Shown: positions 50,495 through 60,563, counted from the first letter of the stretch. The stretch is DNA of 64,000 nt from an uncultured cyanobacterium (GCA_903935205.1 CAIZQU010000003.1:80464-144463); one strand, 5' to 3'. Notes: generated by a model from the sequence alone, not told the origin. Made by a program: numbers and translations.

Positions 50495-51466
50495 TCAGTA
50501 GAGCCGGCTGAGCACGAAGGCGGGCAGGCCGCGGAGGGCGCTGCGGGGTTCGGAGGGCGGTAACCACTGGATCGCCTCATGGGCCTCCTGGGCGAAGCCC
50601 TCGGCCAGGGCCCGGGAGCGGGGGATGGCCTCGCAGCCGCGAACCAGCTCAAGGGCCTGTTCCAGATCGCCCTCCTGGCTGAACTCACGCTCGATCAGCC
50701 GGGCCAGGGCCGGGCGTTCCTCCAGGGCGTAGAGGGCCGGGGCAGTGAGATAGCCGGAGGCCAGATCGCTGGCAGCGGGCTTGCCCAGCTGCTGATCACT
50801 GCCGGTGAAGTCGAGGATGTCATCGACCACCTGGAAGGCGAGGCCCAGCTGGCGGCCGAAGCGATGCAGGGCATCGAGACGGGCTTCGGGCAGACCCGAA
50901 AGCACGCCGGCGGCCCTGGCGCTGTTGGCGATCAGGGAGGCGGTTTTGCAGTAGCTCTTTTCGAGGTAGGTCTCGAAGCTCTGGCCGGTGTCGTAGCGGT
51001 AGAGGCCCTGGCGCACCTCGCCATCGGCCAGATCCATGATCACGCGGGAGAGCAGCTTGACCACCTCGAGGTCATCGAGGTTAGCCAGATGCCAGCTGGC
51101 CTGGGCGAACAGGAAATCGCCGGCCAGTACCGCCACCCGATGGTTGAAGCGGCTGTGCACCGTCGCCACACCGCGTCGGGTGGCGGCCTCATCGACCACA
51201 TCGTCGTGGACCAGGGAAGCGGTATGGATCATCTCGGTGATCTCCGCCAAGCGCCGATGGCGTGGCGAGAGGCTGCCATCGGGGGAGAGAGCGCGGGAGA
51301 GGAGCAGCACGATCCCGGGCCGGATGCGCTTGCCGCCGGCGGCGAACAGATGTTCGGCGGCAGCCTGAAGAATGGGATGTCCGGCGCCGATCAGGGCGCG
51401 CAGATCAGCCAGCATGGTGTCGAGGTCGGCCTCGACGGGCTGGAGCAGCTCTGCAACCGTCGACAC
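50495..51466 (-). CDS. sds: Solanesyl/all-trans polyprenyl diphosphate synthase
   Basis: LVHDDVVDEAATRRGVATVHSRF..LAFQVVDDILDFTGSDQQLGKPAASDL. Confidence 0.93.
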   Translation of the reverse strand: MSTVAELLQPVEADLDTMLADLRALIGAGHPILQAAAEHLFAAGGKRIRPGIVLLLSRALSPDGSLSPRHRRLAEITEMIHTASLVHDDVVDEAATRRGVATVHSRFNHRVAVLAGDFLFAQASWHLANLDDLEVVKLLSRVIMDLADGEVRQGLYRYDTGQSFETYLEKSYCKTASLIANSARAAGVLSGLPEARLDALHRFGRQLGLAFQVVDDILDFTGSDQQLGKPAASDLASGYLTAPALYALEERPALARLIEREFSQEGDLEQALELVRGCEAIPRSRALAEGFAQEAHEAIQWLPPSEPRSALRGLPAFVLSRLY

Positions 51467-51490
51467 GGGACCTCCGGGGTGGAAACGATC

Positions 51491-52363
51491 CTAGAAGGGT
51501 TGAGGCGGCAACTGCAGCAGCGGCGTCAGGGGCGGCAGCTCCAGCCCTGGCGGCGTGGCGCCCCGCCAGGGCACATGCAGGCTGGCGGTTTCGATGCCGA
51601 TCAGCTGGCGGGCATCGCGATCGAAGCGCTCCGCCTCACCGGTGGTGAGGAAGCGGTGGCAGGACGTGCCCGGGGGGGCCCGGAGGCCATGGCGCTCCAG
51701 CAGGGAGCTGAGGTGGCGAGCCACGGCGGGGGCCGGATCGATCACGGTCACATCGGGGCCGACCAGGCGCCGGATCGCCTCGATCACGAAGGGGTAATGG
51801 GTGCAGCCGAGCACGATCGTGTCGGCGCCGGCGGCGAGCATCGGTTCGAGGAAGCCGCGCAGCAGCGCCTCGGTGCGCTGGCCATCCGGATCACCGGCCT
51901 CCACCAGATCGGCCAGCCCCAGGCAGACCTGCTCCACCACCCGCACCCGGGTGGCATGGCGCCCGACGGTGGCGCGGAACAGGCGCCCCTGGAAGGTGGC
52001 CGGTGTGGCCATCACCCCCACCACCCCGGATCGGGTGAGGGCGACGGCGGGCTTGACCGCAGGCTCAAGGCCCAGGATCAGCTGGCCCGGGAAGCGCTCG
52101 CGCAGGGGCTGGAGCACCACCGCCGAGGCGGTGTTGCAGGCCACCACGATCGCCTTGCAGCCGGCCTCCAGCAGGCGGCTGCCGATCGCTTCGCTGTAGG
52201 CGCGGATCTCGCCCTCCTGACGGCTGCCATAGGGGACATGGGCGCGGTCGGCCACGTAGAGGGTGGATTCAGCGGGCAGCAGCGCCACGATCTGCCGCCA
52301 GACGCTCAGCCCCCCCAGGCCGGAGTCGAAGATACCGATCGGGGCCGACGCTGCTGGGGTCAT
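51491..52363 (-). CDS. murI: Glutamate racemase
   Basis: IGIFDSGLGGLSVWRQIVALLPAESTLYVADRAHVPYG..VVACNTASA..VLGCTHYPF. Confidence 0.96.
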   Translation of the reverse strand: MTPAASAPIGIFDSGLGGLSVWRQIVALLPAESTLYVADRAHVPYGSRQEGEIRAYSEAIGSRLLEAGCKAIVVACNTASAVVLQPLRERFPGQLILGLEPAVKPAVALTRSGVVGVMATPATFQGRLFRATVGRHATRVRVVEQVCLGLADLVEAGDPDGQRTEALLRGFLEPMLAAGADTIVLGCTHYPFVIEAIRRLVGPDVTVIDPAPAVARHLSSLLERHGLRAPPGTSCHRFLTTGEAERFDRDARQLIGIETASLHVPWRGATPPGLELPPLTPLLQLPPQPF

Positions 52364-53799
52364 GGACTCAGGTAGAGCAGAACCGCCCGGGCCACCGCTT
52401 CCGCCAGTCGCCGCCGGAAGTCTGGATCGGCGAGGCGGGGGGCATCGAGCTCACCGGTGACGAATCCCATTTCGGCCAGCACCGAGGGCATCACGGTGCG
52501 GCGGATCACAAAGAAACGGCCAGGCCGGGCCCGCCGGTCCGGGGTGCCGGGGGAGACGGCCAGGAGCTGCTCCTGCAGGATCTGGGCCAGCTGGGCGGAG
52601 CGGCCCCCCTGGTAATAGAACGTCTCGATGCCGTTCACATCCGGCCGCTCCATGGTGAGGGCATTGGCGTGGAGGCTGACGAACAGATCAGCGCCGCTGC
52701 CATTGGCCAGGGCCACCCGCGGCGGCAGGTCCACATCCACCTCGCTGGTGCGGGTCAGAAACACCTGCACGCCACGGGCCTGGAGCAGCTGGGCCGCCTG
52801 CAGCGACACATCGAGCACCACATCGGTCTCGCGCAGCCCATCGATGCCGATGGCGCCGGGATCGGGGCCGCCATGGCCGGGATCGATCACCACCCGGTAG
52901 CGGCCGCGGGGCACCACCGGCATCCCCTCCAGGGACAGGGGGCCACGGGAATAGGAGGGGGGCTGACCCCAGAGGCGGGCCACGGCGGGGCGCTGCAGCG
53001 GCGGTGGCGGCGCCTCGAGATCGCCCTCGCCGCCAGCCACCGGCACCCGCAGCACGCCGCGGGGCAGCTCCATCCGCCAGCGGTCGCGGGCGGTGCCGAC
53101 CAGCCGCAGCTGGCGGGGATCGAGGCGGGTGCCGGGCTGGAACTCCATCACCAGCCGGGTGGTGGCGCCATCGGGGCGGCCGATGCGCACCTCCCGCAGG
53201 GTGCCGCCGAACCAGAGGGAGCGGGGCCGCAGGGGGGCGCCGGGCATGTCGACCCAGACCCGCGGACCGCGGCCCGCGGAGCCGTCTTCGAAGAAGGCCT
53301 GCAGGGCAGCGCCGGGGGAGGTGCGCAGCTCCAGCACCCCCTCGCGGCTGACCCGCCAGGCGGAAAGGGAGCTGGCGGCCCGGGCGGGCGCGGGGGCCAG
53401 GGTGATGAGGGCCAGGGCGGTGGTGGCCGCGCCGCTGACCGCCAGGCCGCTGACCGCCAGGCCGCCGGCGGCGGTGCCTGCGGCCGAGGTTGTGGCCGCA
53501 GCCGAGGCCAGGCTGCCGGCCAGGCCCGCGGCCAATCCGCCAGCGGCGGGGGCGGCGGCCGAAAGACCGCCCGCCACCGGCCCGCTGACGGCAAGCAGCA
53601 GGGCCCCGCCCGCACCACCCAGCCGCCGCAGCGGTTGCAGCGCTCGCGGCAAGCCGGGAAGCGGCCAGCCCACCAGCCAGCCCCCCGGCCGGGACCCCTG
53701 GCCACAGGCCCGGATCCCCAGCCGCAGCCACCTCGACGGACGGGATCGGCCCCCCAGCGTTCGGAGCGAGCGCCCCACCACCCTCCGGATCCCCATCAC
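52360..53799 (-). CDS. N-acetylmuramoyl-L-alanine amidase (AMIN + Amidase_3)
   Basis: VVIDPGHGGPDPGAIGIDGLRETDVVLDVSLQAAQLL..LFVSLHANALTMERPDVNGIETFYYQ..SVLAEMGFVTG. Confidence 0.93.
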   Translation of the reverse strand: MMGIRRVVGRSLRTLGGRSRPSRWLRLGIRACGQGSRPGGWLVGWPLPGLPRALQPLRRLGGAGGALLLAVSGPVAGGLSAAAPAAGGLAAGLAGSLASAAATTSAAGTAAGGLAVSGLAVSGAATTALALITLAPAPARAASSLSAWRVSREGVLELRTSPGAALQAFFEDGSAGRGPRVWVDMPGAPLRPRSLWFGGTLREVRIGRPDGATTRLVMEFQPGTRLDPRQLRLVGTARDRWRMELPRGVLRVPVAGGEGDLEAPPPPLQRPAVARLWGQPPSYSRGPLSLEGMPVVPRGRYRVVIDPGHGGPDPGAIGIDGLRETDVVLDVSLQAAQLLQARGVQVFLTRTSEVDVDLPPRVALANGSGADLFVSLHANALTMERPDVNGIETFYYQGGRSAQLAQILQEQLLAVSPGTPDRRARPGRFFVIRRTVMPSVLAEMGFVTGELDAPRLADPDFRRRLAEAVARAVLLYLSP

Positions 53800-53804
53800 C
53801 TCCC

Positions 53805-54629
53805 TCAGAAGAGGGCGGGCCGGCGGTGCTGAAGGCTCGGCATCTGGGTGCGCACCCGCTGGCTATGGCCCCGATCCACCGGGGCGAGGGCGAAGCCCGG
53901 GGCCAGGCCGGCATCGGAGAGCACCGTTCCCCAGGGATCGATCACCAACGCATGGCCATGGGTCTGGCGACGGCCGTAGTGGAGGCCGGTCTGGGCCGGG
54001 GCGACCACATAGGCGGTGTTCTCGATCGCCCGGGCCTGGAGCAGCACCTGCCAGTGGTCCTTGCCGGTGTAGGCGGTGAAGGCGGCGGGCACCATCAACA
54101 GCTCGGCGCCAGCACCGGCGAGGTGGCGGTAGAGCTCGGGGAAGCGCACGTCGTAGCAGATCGACAGGCCGATCCGGCACAGGCCCGGCACCTCCACCAC
54201 CGGCGGCACCGCATGGCCGGGTTGAACGGTGGCGGATTCGCGGTAGGTGATGCCGTCGGGGATGTCGACATCAAAAAGGTGGATCTTGTCGTAGCGGGCC
54301 AACAGCTGGCCTTCGGTGCCGACCAGTTCGGAACGGTTGTAGGTGAGGCCTTCGCCGGCGGGCACCGGAAAGCCGCCACCGAGCAGGGTGACCTGATAAC
54401 GGCGGGCCATGGTGACCAGGAAGCGGCTGCAGCGCTCGGCCAGGGCCGGGGCGAGCTCCAGGCGGCGCTGGTCCTCGCCCATGAAGGCGAAGTTTTCGGG
54501 CAGGCCCACCAGTTCGGCGCCGCGGCGGGCCGCCAGCTCGATCTGCTCCTCTGCCGCCGCGAGGTTGGCATCCGGATCGGAGGTGCTGGTCAGCTGCAGG
54601 GCTGCTGCAAGAAAACTGCCCACCGGCAC
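53805..54629 (-). CDS. Carbon-nitrogen hydrolase family protein (Nit2-like)
   Basis: GLPENFAFMGEDQ..YDKIHLFDVDIP..IGLSICYDVRFPELYRHLA. Confidence 0.92.
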   Translation of the reverse strand: MPVGSFLAAALQLTSTSDPDANLAAAEEQIELAARRGAELVGLPENFAFMGEDQRRLELAPALAERCSRFLVTMARRYQVTLLGGGFPVPAGEGLTYNRSELVGTEGQLLARYDKIHLFDVDIPDGITYRESATVQPGHAVPPVVEVPGLCRIGLSICYDVRFPELYRHLAGAGAELLMVPAAFTAYTGKDHWQVLLQARAIENTAYVVAPAQTGLHYGRRQTHGHALVIDPWGTVLSDAGLAPGFALAPVDRGHSQRVRTQMPSLQHRRPALF

Positions 54630-54689
54630 TCCGAAGCGTCGGCCGAACTGTAAGGGGCCGCACCGGGACCGACCAGGGTGGGCGGGGGC

Positions 54690-55445
54690 TCAGCTGGCGC
54701 GCAGCACGCCGGGTTCGGCCTGGATCGGCACCAGGGTGAGGCTGTCGACGGCGGCGCAACAGGCAAAGTCGGCGTCGTGGTCGCCCAGGCCGATCAGCCG
54801 CTGGCCGTGGCTGGCGGCCCGCAGGCAGGTTTCGGTGTCGTGGCGCCACTGCTGCCAGAGGGCGAGGGCGGCGAGCATCTCGTCGTTGGCGCAGGTCACG
54901 CCGCGGTGGGGCGCCACCGCCAGCTCGATCGCGGCGGAGGCCACGGCACCGGCGGCCAGGCTGTCCTCCAGGGAATAATCCCCCTCCCAGCCGCTGCCCA
55001 CGATCCACACCTGCTGGGCATCGCGGGCGATCAGGCGGCGGGCCACGGCGCTGCGATTGGGCAGGCAGGCGGTGAGCAGCAGGGGAACCGCCCGCACCGC
55101 CGCCAGGGAGCGGGTGCCATTGGTGGTGCTCATGAAGATGCGCTTGCCCCCCACCTGCTCCGGGGTGACCGCCAGGGGTGAATTGCCGAGGTCGTAGCCC
55201 TCCACCCGCTTGCCGCCGCGCTCCCCGGCCCGCAGCCGCTGCTCGGCGGGCCAGGCGGCGGCGGCGGCCTCCAGCTCGGCCAGATCGGCGAAGGCCTGGA
55301 TCGCCTCGGCGCCGTTCTGCAGCGACCAGGCGATGGTGGTGGTGGCCCGCAGCACATCGATCACCACGGCGGCATCGGGCCCACCCTCGGCGGTGGGGAG
55401 GACCGGGGGCACCGATTCGGAGGTGTGGAAATAGGAGATGTTCAT
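54690..55445 (-). CDS. comB: 2-phosphosulfolactate phosphatase family protein
   Basis: [31 protein letters not shown]-like [28 protein letters not shown]. Confidence 0.9.
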   Translation of the reverse strand: MNISYFHTSESVPPVLPTAEGGPDAAVVIDVLRATTTIAWSLQNGAEAIQAFADLAELEAAAAAWPAEQRLRAGERGGKRVEGYDLGNSPLAVTPEQVGGKRIFMSTTNGTRSLAAVRAVPLLLTACLPNRSAVARRLIARDAQQVWIVGSGWEGDYSLEDSLAAGAVASAAIELAVAPHRGVTCANDEMLAALALWQQWRHDTETCLRAASHGQRLIGLGDHDADFACCAAVDSLTLVPIQAEPGVLRAS

Positions 55446-56157
55446 TGGACAGAAACGGCCTGCAGTAAGCCTAGGCTGGCCCAGTGTGTCAGCTTGTTGT
55501 TTCAGACCGAAGGGCGGGATCGGGGCGAACGGCTCAGGCGTGGGTCGTGGCCGGATAGCATGGGCAGATGAAACATGGGGCAGCCATGGATGTTCAAGGA
55601 GCTATTTCGGGTCCAGGAACATTGACGGACAACAGAGGCATGGGGTAAGCAAAGCGATAGGATCTTGGCGTAGTGGGTGTCAATGTCTATTCTTCCAAGC
55701 TCAAGTTGGCCTTTTTAGCAACCATTTGGCCCAGGCAACGCCTGCCTGCATGACAACGATGACCAAGGGCACTGTGTTATCGCTACCCTGGCCCATTGGC
55801 AGATCGCGTTAACCACGGGCTTATTGCTGGGGTGATCGGTGCTACGATCAGCTTTACCCGATGATTTCGCGACTGCAAGCATACAAAGTTAAACGTCATC
55901 ATCACATTGATTTCCAATCTAGTTGCCGATATCATATCCCTTCATCCAATCCCGGGGCACCCTTATGGGGACGCCGAGAAGCCTTCTGACAGCATTTGGA
56001 CCAGCTTTGATCAGTCTAGTTGTCTCCTTCTCCCCTGTCGGCGCGACAGTTGAACGCCTGAAACAGTCTGATTTCGACAATATCAAGTAAGACGATCGCT
56101 GACGTGGTCGGCTTGATGCCTCCTCAGCCAGAAGCAGCTCGCAGCCCACACAGATAA

Positions 56158-56184
56158 GCCAGGTCAGCCGAAAGCTGACCTGGC
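56158..56184 (-). terminator. Stem-loop downstream of VPGPLP-type protein gene
   Basis: GCCAGGTCAGC cgaaa GCTGACCTGGC perfect 11-bp stem. Confidence 0.6.
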
Positions 56185-56235
56185 GGCATTCGAGATGAAC
56201 CAGCCAATCAATCAACAAAACTCGAATGAGTCGGT

Positions 56236-57543
56236 TCAGACGACATTGGCCTGACGGATGCGGCGGCGAATGCGAGCACTGAAGCTCAAGGCCGATGCCA
56301 GACCTATCAAAGGTAATGGGCCAGGAACGCTTGCTGCCTCGAGGGCATCAAGATTGACATCCTCGCCAGGGGCTGCGGTGCTGAGGGCCATATCACCAAA
56401 GCCTTCGTCTATGAGCTTTTGGCGAAGGTTGAACGCCGTATCCCAGGCATGGCCGCCATGGATCAGGGGAGCAGCCAATTCCCCTGGCACCCCACTCCAG
56501 GTCCAGATTTCAGCGCCGTCGAGTTCGTTAGAGGGGTCATCATCATTCGGTCTCACACTGAAGTGCATTTGGAGGTAGGGAAGGCCATCAGCATCAAGCA
56601 CTGCTGATGGATTCGTCATCAAGCCATCAACGTCGATGGAGCTGGCAAGATCAGGTCGACCGATTGCCGCAGCGATCTCGGATTTTGTGTAGGTATGACA
56701 AGTGCCAGCTGTTCGACATTTTACGGAGAAGCCAGGATCGCCCTCGGCCGAGAAGACGTTTGCATCTGAAGCAGGATCATTGGTGCCCGGGTTGTAGCCC
56801 AGCACAGGCTCAGGCCCCCACAGCTCCAAGCCATCCACATCAATCAGGTGTCGATCTACAGTGACTGGATAGGTTAGGTCTAAATCGATCGGCTCAAATG
56901 GGTTTCCGTCTTTGAATAAGGCACCAAATCCTTCCAGATACTCTCCGGCAAACTCGGAGGTATTGTTCGCCGACCTACATCCTATAATCGACCAAAGACA
57001 GATTTCTCCTGTTCTAGGTGCTTCAGCAAAGATAGCGTTACCATATCGGTCATTTTGTACAGAGAACAATAGCCAGGTCGATTCTCGTCTTGCTGCTTCG
57101 AACAGGGCATCTCCGAAATTGGCAATGGCATCAACCTGGAAGTCCTCAAATTTCCATGCATTTCTAAGGCCAGACTGAGGAAGACTAAATACGCCATCAA
57201 AGAAGACGATTTGGCCAGGAGCGTTGGCGAAAAATTGATCGCGGTCTCCTTCCAGGGCCTCAAGGTTGCCAAAGCTGACTTCCTTGCCAGGCACTTGGTG
57301 AGGAAAGGGTAGTTTGAAGCCTGGAACAGGGTCTACAAATCGACCGGGAGGAGTTGGAACCCCATAGGGTTGGGCCTTGGCAGCTCCCGATTCCAGCACT
57401 GCTGGCGTACCGACGAATGCGGCAAGACAAGCAGTCAGCAACAGCCGGCTCACCCCTGTGACTGGAGAGACTGTGGCTTTAACGAAGCTTGGCAGCCGAT
57501 TTCTTGACGGAAGGGTCTTCATCATCCAGAAGTGAATAGGCAA
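56236..57543 (-). CDS. Exported protein with PEP-CTERM-like (VPGPLP) C-terminal sorting signal
   Basis: N-terminal hydrophobic signal; C-terminus AASVPGPLPLIGLASALSFSARIRRRIRQANVV (motif, TM, basic tail). Confidence 0.78.
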   Translation of the reverse strand: MPIHFWMMKTLPSRNRLPSFVKATVSPVTGVSRLLLTACLAAFVGTPAVLESGAAKAQPYGVPTPPGRFVDPVPGFKLPFPHQVPGKEVSFGNLEALEGDRDQFFANAPGQIVFFDGVFSLPQSGLRNAWKFEDFQVDAIANFGDALFEAARRESTWLLFSVQNDRYGNAIFAEAPRTGEICLWSIIGCRSANNTSEFAGEYLEGFGALFKDGNPFEPIDLDLTYPVTVDRHLIDVDGLELWGPEPVLGYNPGTNDPASDANVFSAEGDPGFSVKCRTAGTCHTYTKSEIAAAIGRPDLASSIDVDGLMTNPSAVLDADGLPYLQMHFSVRPNDDDPSNELDGAEIWTWSGVPGELAAPLIHGGHAWDTAFNLRQKLIDEGFGDMALSTAAPGEDVNLDALEAASVPGPLPLIGLASALSFSARIRRRIRQANVV

Positions 57544-58020
57544 CTTAAATTAACTGTGTTTTCACACCAATAGCTTGGTCAAACAGATCTACCGCTTATC
57601 AGCAGCTAATACCAAATCGGTGCAGCCTCAGCGCTTGAAGAAAGCTGTAGTCCGATACGATCTGAACCAAGCAGACCGCCAGCTGCGACACGCAGCGCAG
57701 CGGCTCTCTTGCCATCATTCTGCGGCCGTCTTGTAGGACAAGACGCGTCTTGATTAGGCAGCGAGCTCCGCAGCGGATCTCGGGACCACCCAGTCCCAAG
57801 GCTGGCAAAGGCTTTTGCGGCGACCCAATCGAGGCGCAATGGCACCCTGCGGAGCTTGCTGCCTGATCAGGAGACGCGTTGCGGCTTCCGGCCCCCTTCC
57901 AGCTGCGGGCTGAGGTGATCCCAGTGAACCGGCCGCGACCGCAACCAAAAGGCTCGCGGCATGCGGGGCAGGCCCACAACCAGCGGGGGGGATGATCCAG
58001 AGTGAGGGTTCTGCGCTGAA

Positions 58021-59598
58021 GTGGGATTGGACGGCATCAAGACCCGCCACAGCCGGGATCTGCGCGGTTTTCTCGAACTGCTCGAGCAGCGAGGCCGCCT
58101 GCGGCGGATCACGGCGCCGGTGGACCCGGACCAGGAGTTGGCGGCGATCGCCGACCGGGTGCTGGGGATGGGGGGGCCGGCGCTGCTGTTCGAGAACGTG
58201 ATCGGCTCTTCGATGCCGGTGGCGATCAACCTGCTCGGTACCCAGGAGCGGGTGCTGTGGAGCCTGGGGATGGAGCGCCCCGAGGAGCTGGAGGCGCTGG
58301 GGGAGAAGCTGGCATTGCTGCAGCAGCCACGGCCCCCCAAGGGCGCACGCGAGGCGGTGCGCTTCGGGTCGGTGCTGCTGGATGTGCTCAAGGCCCGGCC
58401 CGACCTCGATCTGACGCCCCCCTGCCATCAGCAGGTGTTCAAGGGGGATCAGCTGAACCTCGACAGCCTGCCGCTGCTGCGCCCCTGGGCCGGTGACGGC
58501 GGCCGGATCATCACCCTGGGGCTGGTGATCACCAAGGACCCGGAGACCGGCACCCCCAATGTGGGCGTGTACCGATTGCAGCAGCAGTCGATCAACACGA
58601 TGACGGTGCACTGGTTGAGCGTGCGCGGTGGCGCCCGCCATCTGCGCAAGGCGGCGGCGATGGGCAAAAAGCTGGAGATCGCGATCGCCATCGGTGTGCA
58701 TCCGCTGCTGGTGATGGCGGCGGCGACGCCGATCCCGGTGCAGCTGAGCGAATGGTTGTTCGCCGGGCTCTATGGCGGCCAGGGGGTGCGGCTGGCGAAG
58801 TGCAAGACCCTGAATCTGGAAGTGCCCAGCCACAGCGAAGTGGTGCTCGAGGGCACGATCACACCCGGCGAAGAGCTGGCCGATGGTCCCTTCGGCGACC
58901 ACATGGGCTTCTACGGCGGCATCGAACCATCGCCGCTGGTGCGCTTCCACTGCCTCACCCAACGCCGCAATCCCGTGTATTTCACCACCTTCAGCGGCCG
59001 GCCGCCGAAGGAGGACGCGATGCTGGCGATCGCCCTGAACCGGATCTATGCACCGATCCTGCGGCAGCAGATCCCGGAGATCGTTGATTTCTTCCTGCCG
59101 ATGGAGGGCCTGAGCTACAAGCTGGCGGTGATCGCCATCGACAAGGCCTATCCAGGTCAGGCGCGGCGGGCGGCGATGGCCTTCTGGAGCGCATTGCCCC
59201 AGTTCACTTACACCAAGTTTGTAGTGGTGGTGGATAAGACGATCCGCATCCGCGATCCGCGGCAGGTGATCTGGGCGATCAGCGCCCTGGTGGATCCACA
59301 GCGGGATCTGTTTGTGCTGGAGGACACCCCCTTCGACACCCTTGATTTCGCCAGTGAACGGCTGGGCCTGGGGGGCCGCCTGGCGATCGATGCCACCACC
59401 AAGATCGGCCCGGAGCGGCGGCATGACTGGGGCGAACCGCTGGCGCGCAGCCCGGAGCTGGAGGCGCGCCTCGACCGGCGCTGGGCGGAGCTGGGCCTGG
59501 CGGATCTGGGCCGGGACGAGCCCGATCCGGCCCTGTTCGGCTATGCGTTCGAGCAGGTGCTGGAGCGGCTGGCGGCGGTCCAGGCCAGCCGCAGCTGA
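58021..59598 (+). CDS. ubiD: UbiD family decarboxylase
   Basis: DLRGFLELLEQRGRLRRITAPVDPDQELAAIADRVL..DGPFGDHMGFYG..PPKEDAMLA. Confidence 0.93.
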   Translation: MGLDGIKTRHSRDLRGFLELLEQRGRLRRITAPVDPDQELAAIADRVLGMGGPALLFENVIGSSMPVAINLLGTQERVLWSLGMERPEELEALGEKLALLQQPRPPKGAREAVRFGSVLLDVLKARPDLDLTPPCHQQVFKGDQLNLDSLPLLRPWAGDGGRIITLGLVITKDPETGTPNVGVYRLQQQSINTMTVHWLSVRGGARHLRKAAAMGKKLEIAIAIGVHPLLVMAAATPIPVQLSEWLFAGLYGGQGVRLAKCKTLNLEVPSHSEVVLEGTITPGEELADGPFGDHMGFYGGIEPSPLVRFHCLTQRRNPVYFTTFSGRPPKEDAMLAIALNRIYAPILRQQIPEIVDFFLPMEGLSYKLAVIAIDKAYPGQARRAAMAFWSALPQFTYTKFVVVVDKTIRIRDPRQVIWAISALVDPQRDLFVLEDTPFDTLDFASERLGLGGRLAIDATTKIGPERRHDWGEPLARSPELEARLDRRWAELGLADLGRDEPDPALFGYAFEQVLERLAAVQASRS

Positions 59599-59614
59599 AG
59601 GATCGGCCCCTCCG

Positions 59615-60157
59615 ATGCTCGGCCGCCAGCTGATCCATGCCCTCAAGGCCCTGCTGGAACTGGCGGGGGAGCCGGAACGCTGGCGGTCGGTGCGGGATCT
59701 GGCGACCAGCCAGGCCCTGCCGGAGCCGATGCTGGAGCAACTGCTGCTGCAGCTGCGGCGGGCCGGCGTGCTGGAGGCGCGGCGGGGTCGCAGCGGTGGC
59801 TACCGGCTGGCCCGCCCCGCCGCCGCCATCCCTCTCTCAGCGGTGCTGGCAGCCCTGGATCACGACCTGGCGGATCGGGTTCCGAGGGCCATAGGCCCAG
59901 GGAGCAAAGGGCCGGAGGCCACAGGGCCGGAAGCCCAAGGCGCCGAGGCCACAGCCCCCCAAGCCGCAGACCCCGACGACAAGGCCGCCGAATCCTCCGA
60001 CCCGGCGGCGGTGGATCGGGTCACGGCACTGCTGGAGGCAAGGCTGCGCGATGCCCTGGCCCGGGAACTGGCCCGCTGCACCCTGGCCGAACTGCTGTTC
60101 GACCTGCGCAGCGCCCGCGCTGAACTGAGCGAGGAGGGCGGCCTGCTGCTGGGCTGA
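59615..60157 (+). CDS. Rrf2 family transcriptional regulator-like protein
   Basis: HALKALLELAG..RSVRDLATSQALPEPMLEQLLLQLRRAGVLEARRGRSGGYRLARP. Confidence 0.82.
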   Translation: MLGRQLIHALKALLELAGEPERWRSVRDLATSQALPEPMLEQLLLQLRRAGVLEARRGRSGGYRLARPAAAIPLSAVLAALDHDLADRVPRAIGPGSKGPEATGPEAQGAEATAPQAADPDDKAAESSDPAAVDRVTALLEARLRDALARELARCTLAELLFDLRSARAELSEEGGLLLG

Positions 60158-60230
60158 GGGCCGGCCACCGCCGGAGAACCGCCCCCGGCAGCGCCGCTGC
60201 ACCGTGCGACAGCACCCTTAGGGTCTGGGG

Positions 60231-60563
60231 ATGAATCCGGCATCCCCCCCTCCCGATTCCGCCGCCGAGCTGCTGGAGCAGGTGCTGGCGCCGCTGCTGC
60301 GGGATTTCCAGGAGAGCTTCGAGCGCGGCCTGGTGCTGCTCGACCACTGCCCGTACCGGGTGTTGCAGGGCCCCGACCGCCAGGCCCTGCGCAGCCGCTT
60401 GGAGGAGGGCCTGGCGGGCCTGGCGGCGGCCCGGCTGCTGCGCCAGGCCACCCCGGCACCGATGGCCCTGGAGATGGCCACCATCGCCCCCTGGCATCAG
60501 CTGGTGGTGGAGGTGTGGTCGCTGTCGGCGGCGCTGCGGGCAGCGGGGGTGGTGGTGGGCTGA
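60231..60563 (+). CDS. DUF2605 domain-containing protein
   Basis: ELLEQVLAPLLRDFQESFERGLVLLDHCPYRVLQGPDRQALRSRLEEGL. Confidence 0.75.
   Translation: MNPASPPPDSAAELLEQVLAPLLRDFQESFERGLVLLDHCPYRVLQGPDRQALRSRLEEGLAGLAAARLLRQATPAPMALEMATIAPWHQLVVEVWSLSAALRAAGVVVG

Noticed and set aside
55438-55812. 124-aa plus ORF in the AT-richer gap after comB
   Set aside because: No recognisable domain and begins antisense to the comB start; treated as non-coding or decayed
55919-56218. 99-aa minus ORF downstream of the VPGPLP protein
   Set aside because: Overlaps the strong stem-loop at 56158-56184 and shows no family features
57600-57900. Possible second IS fragment upstream of ubiD
   Set aside because: Only vague transposon-like character and a short similarity (gagcttgctgcctgatcag) to the IS630 region; could be chance
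57754-59646. 630-aa minus-strand ORF opposite ubiD
   Set aside because: Antisense to a clear UbiD gene; His/Gln-rich shadow product
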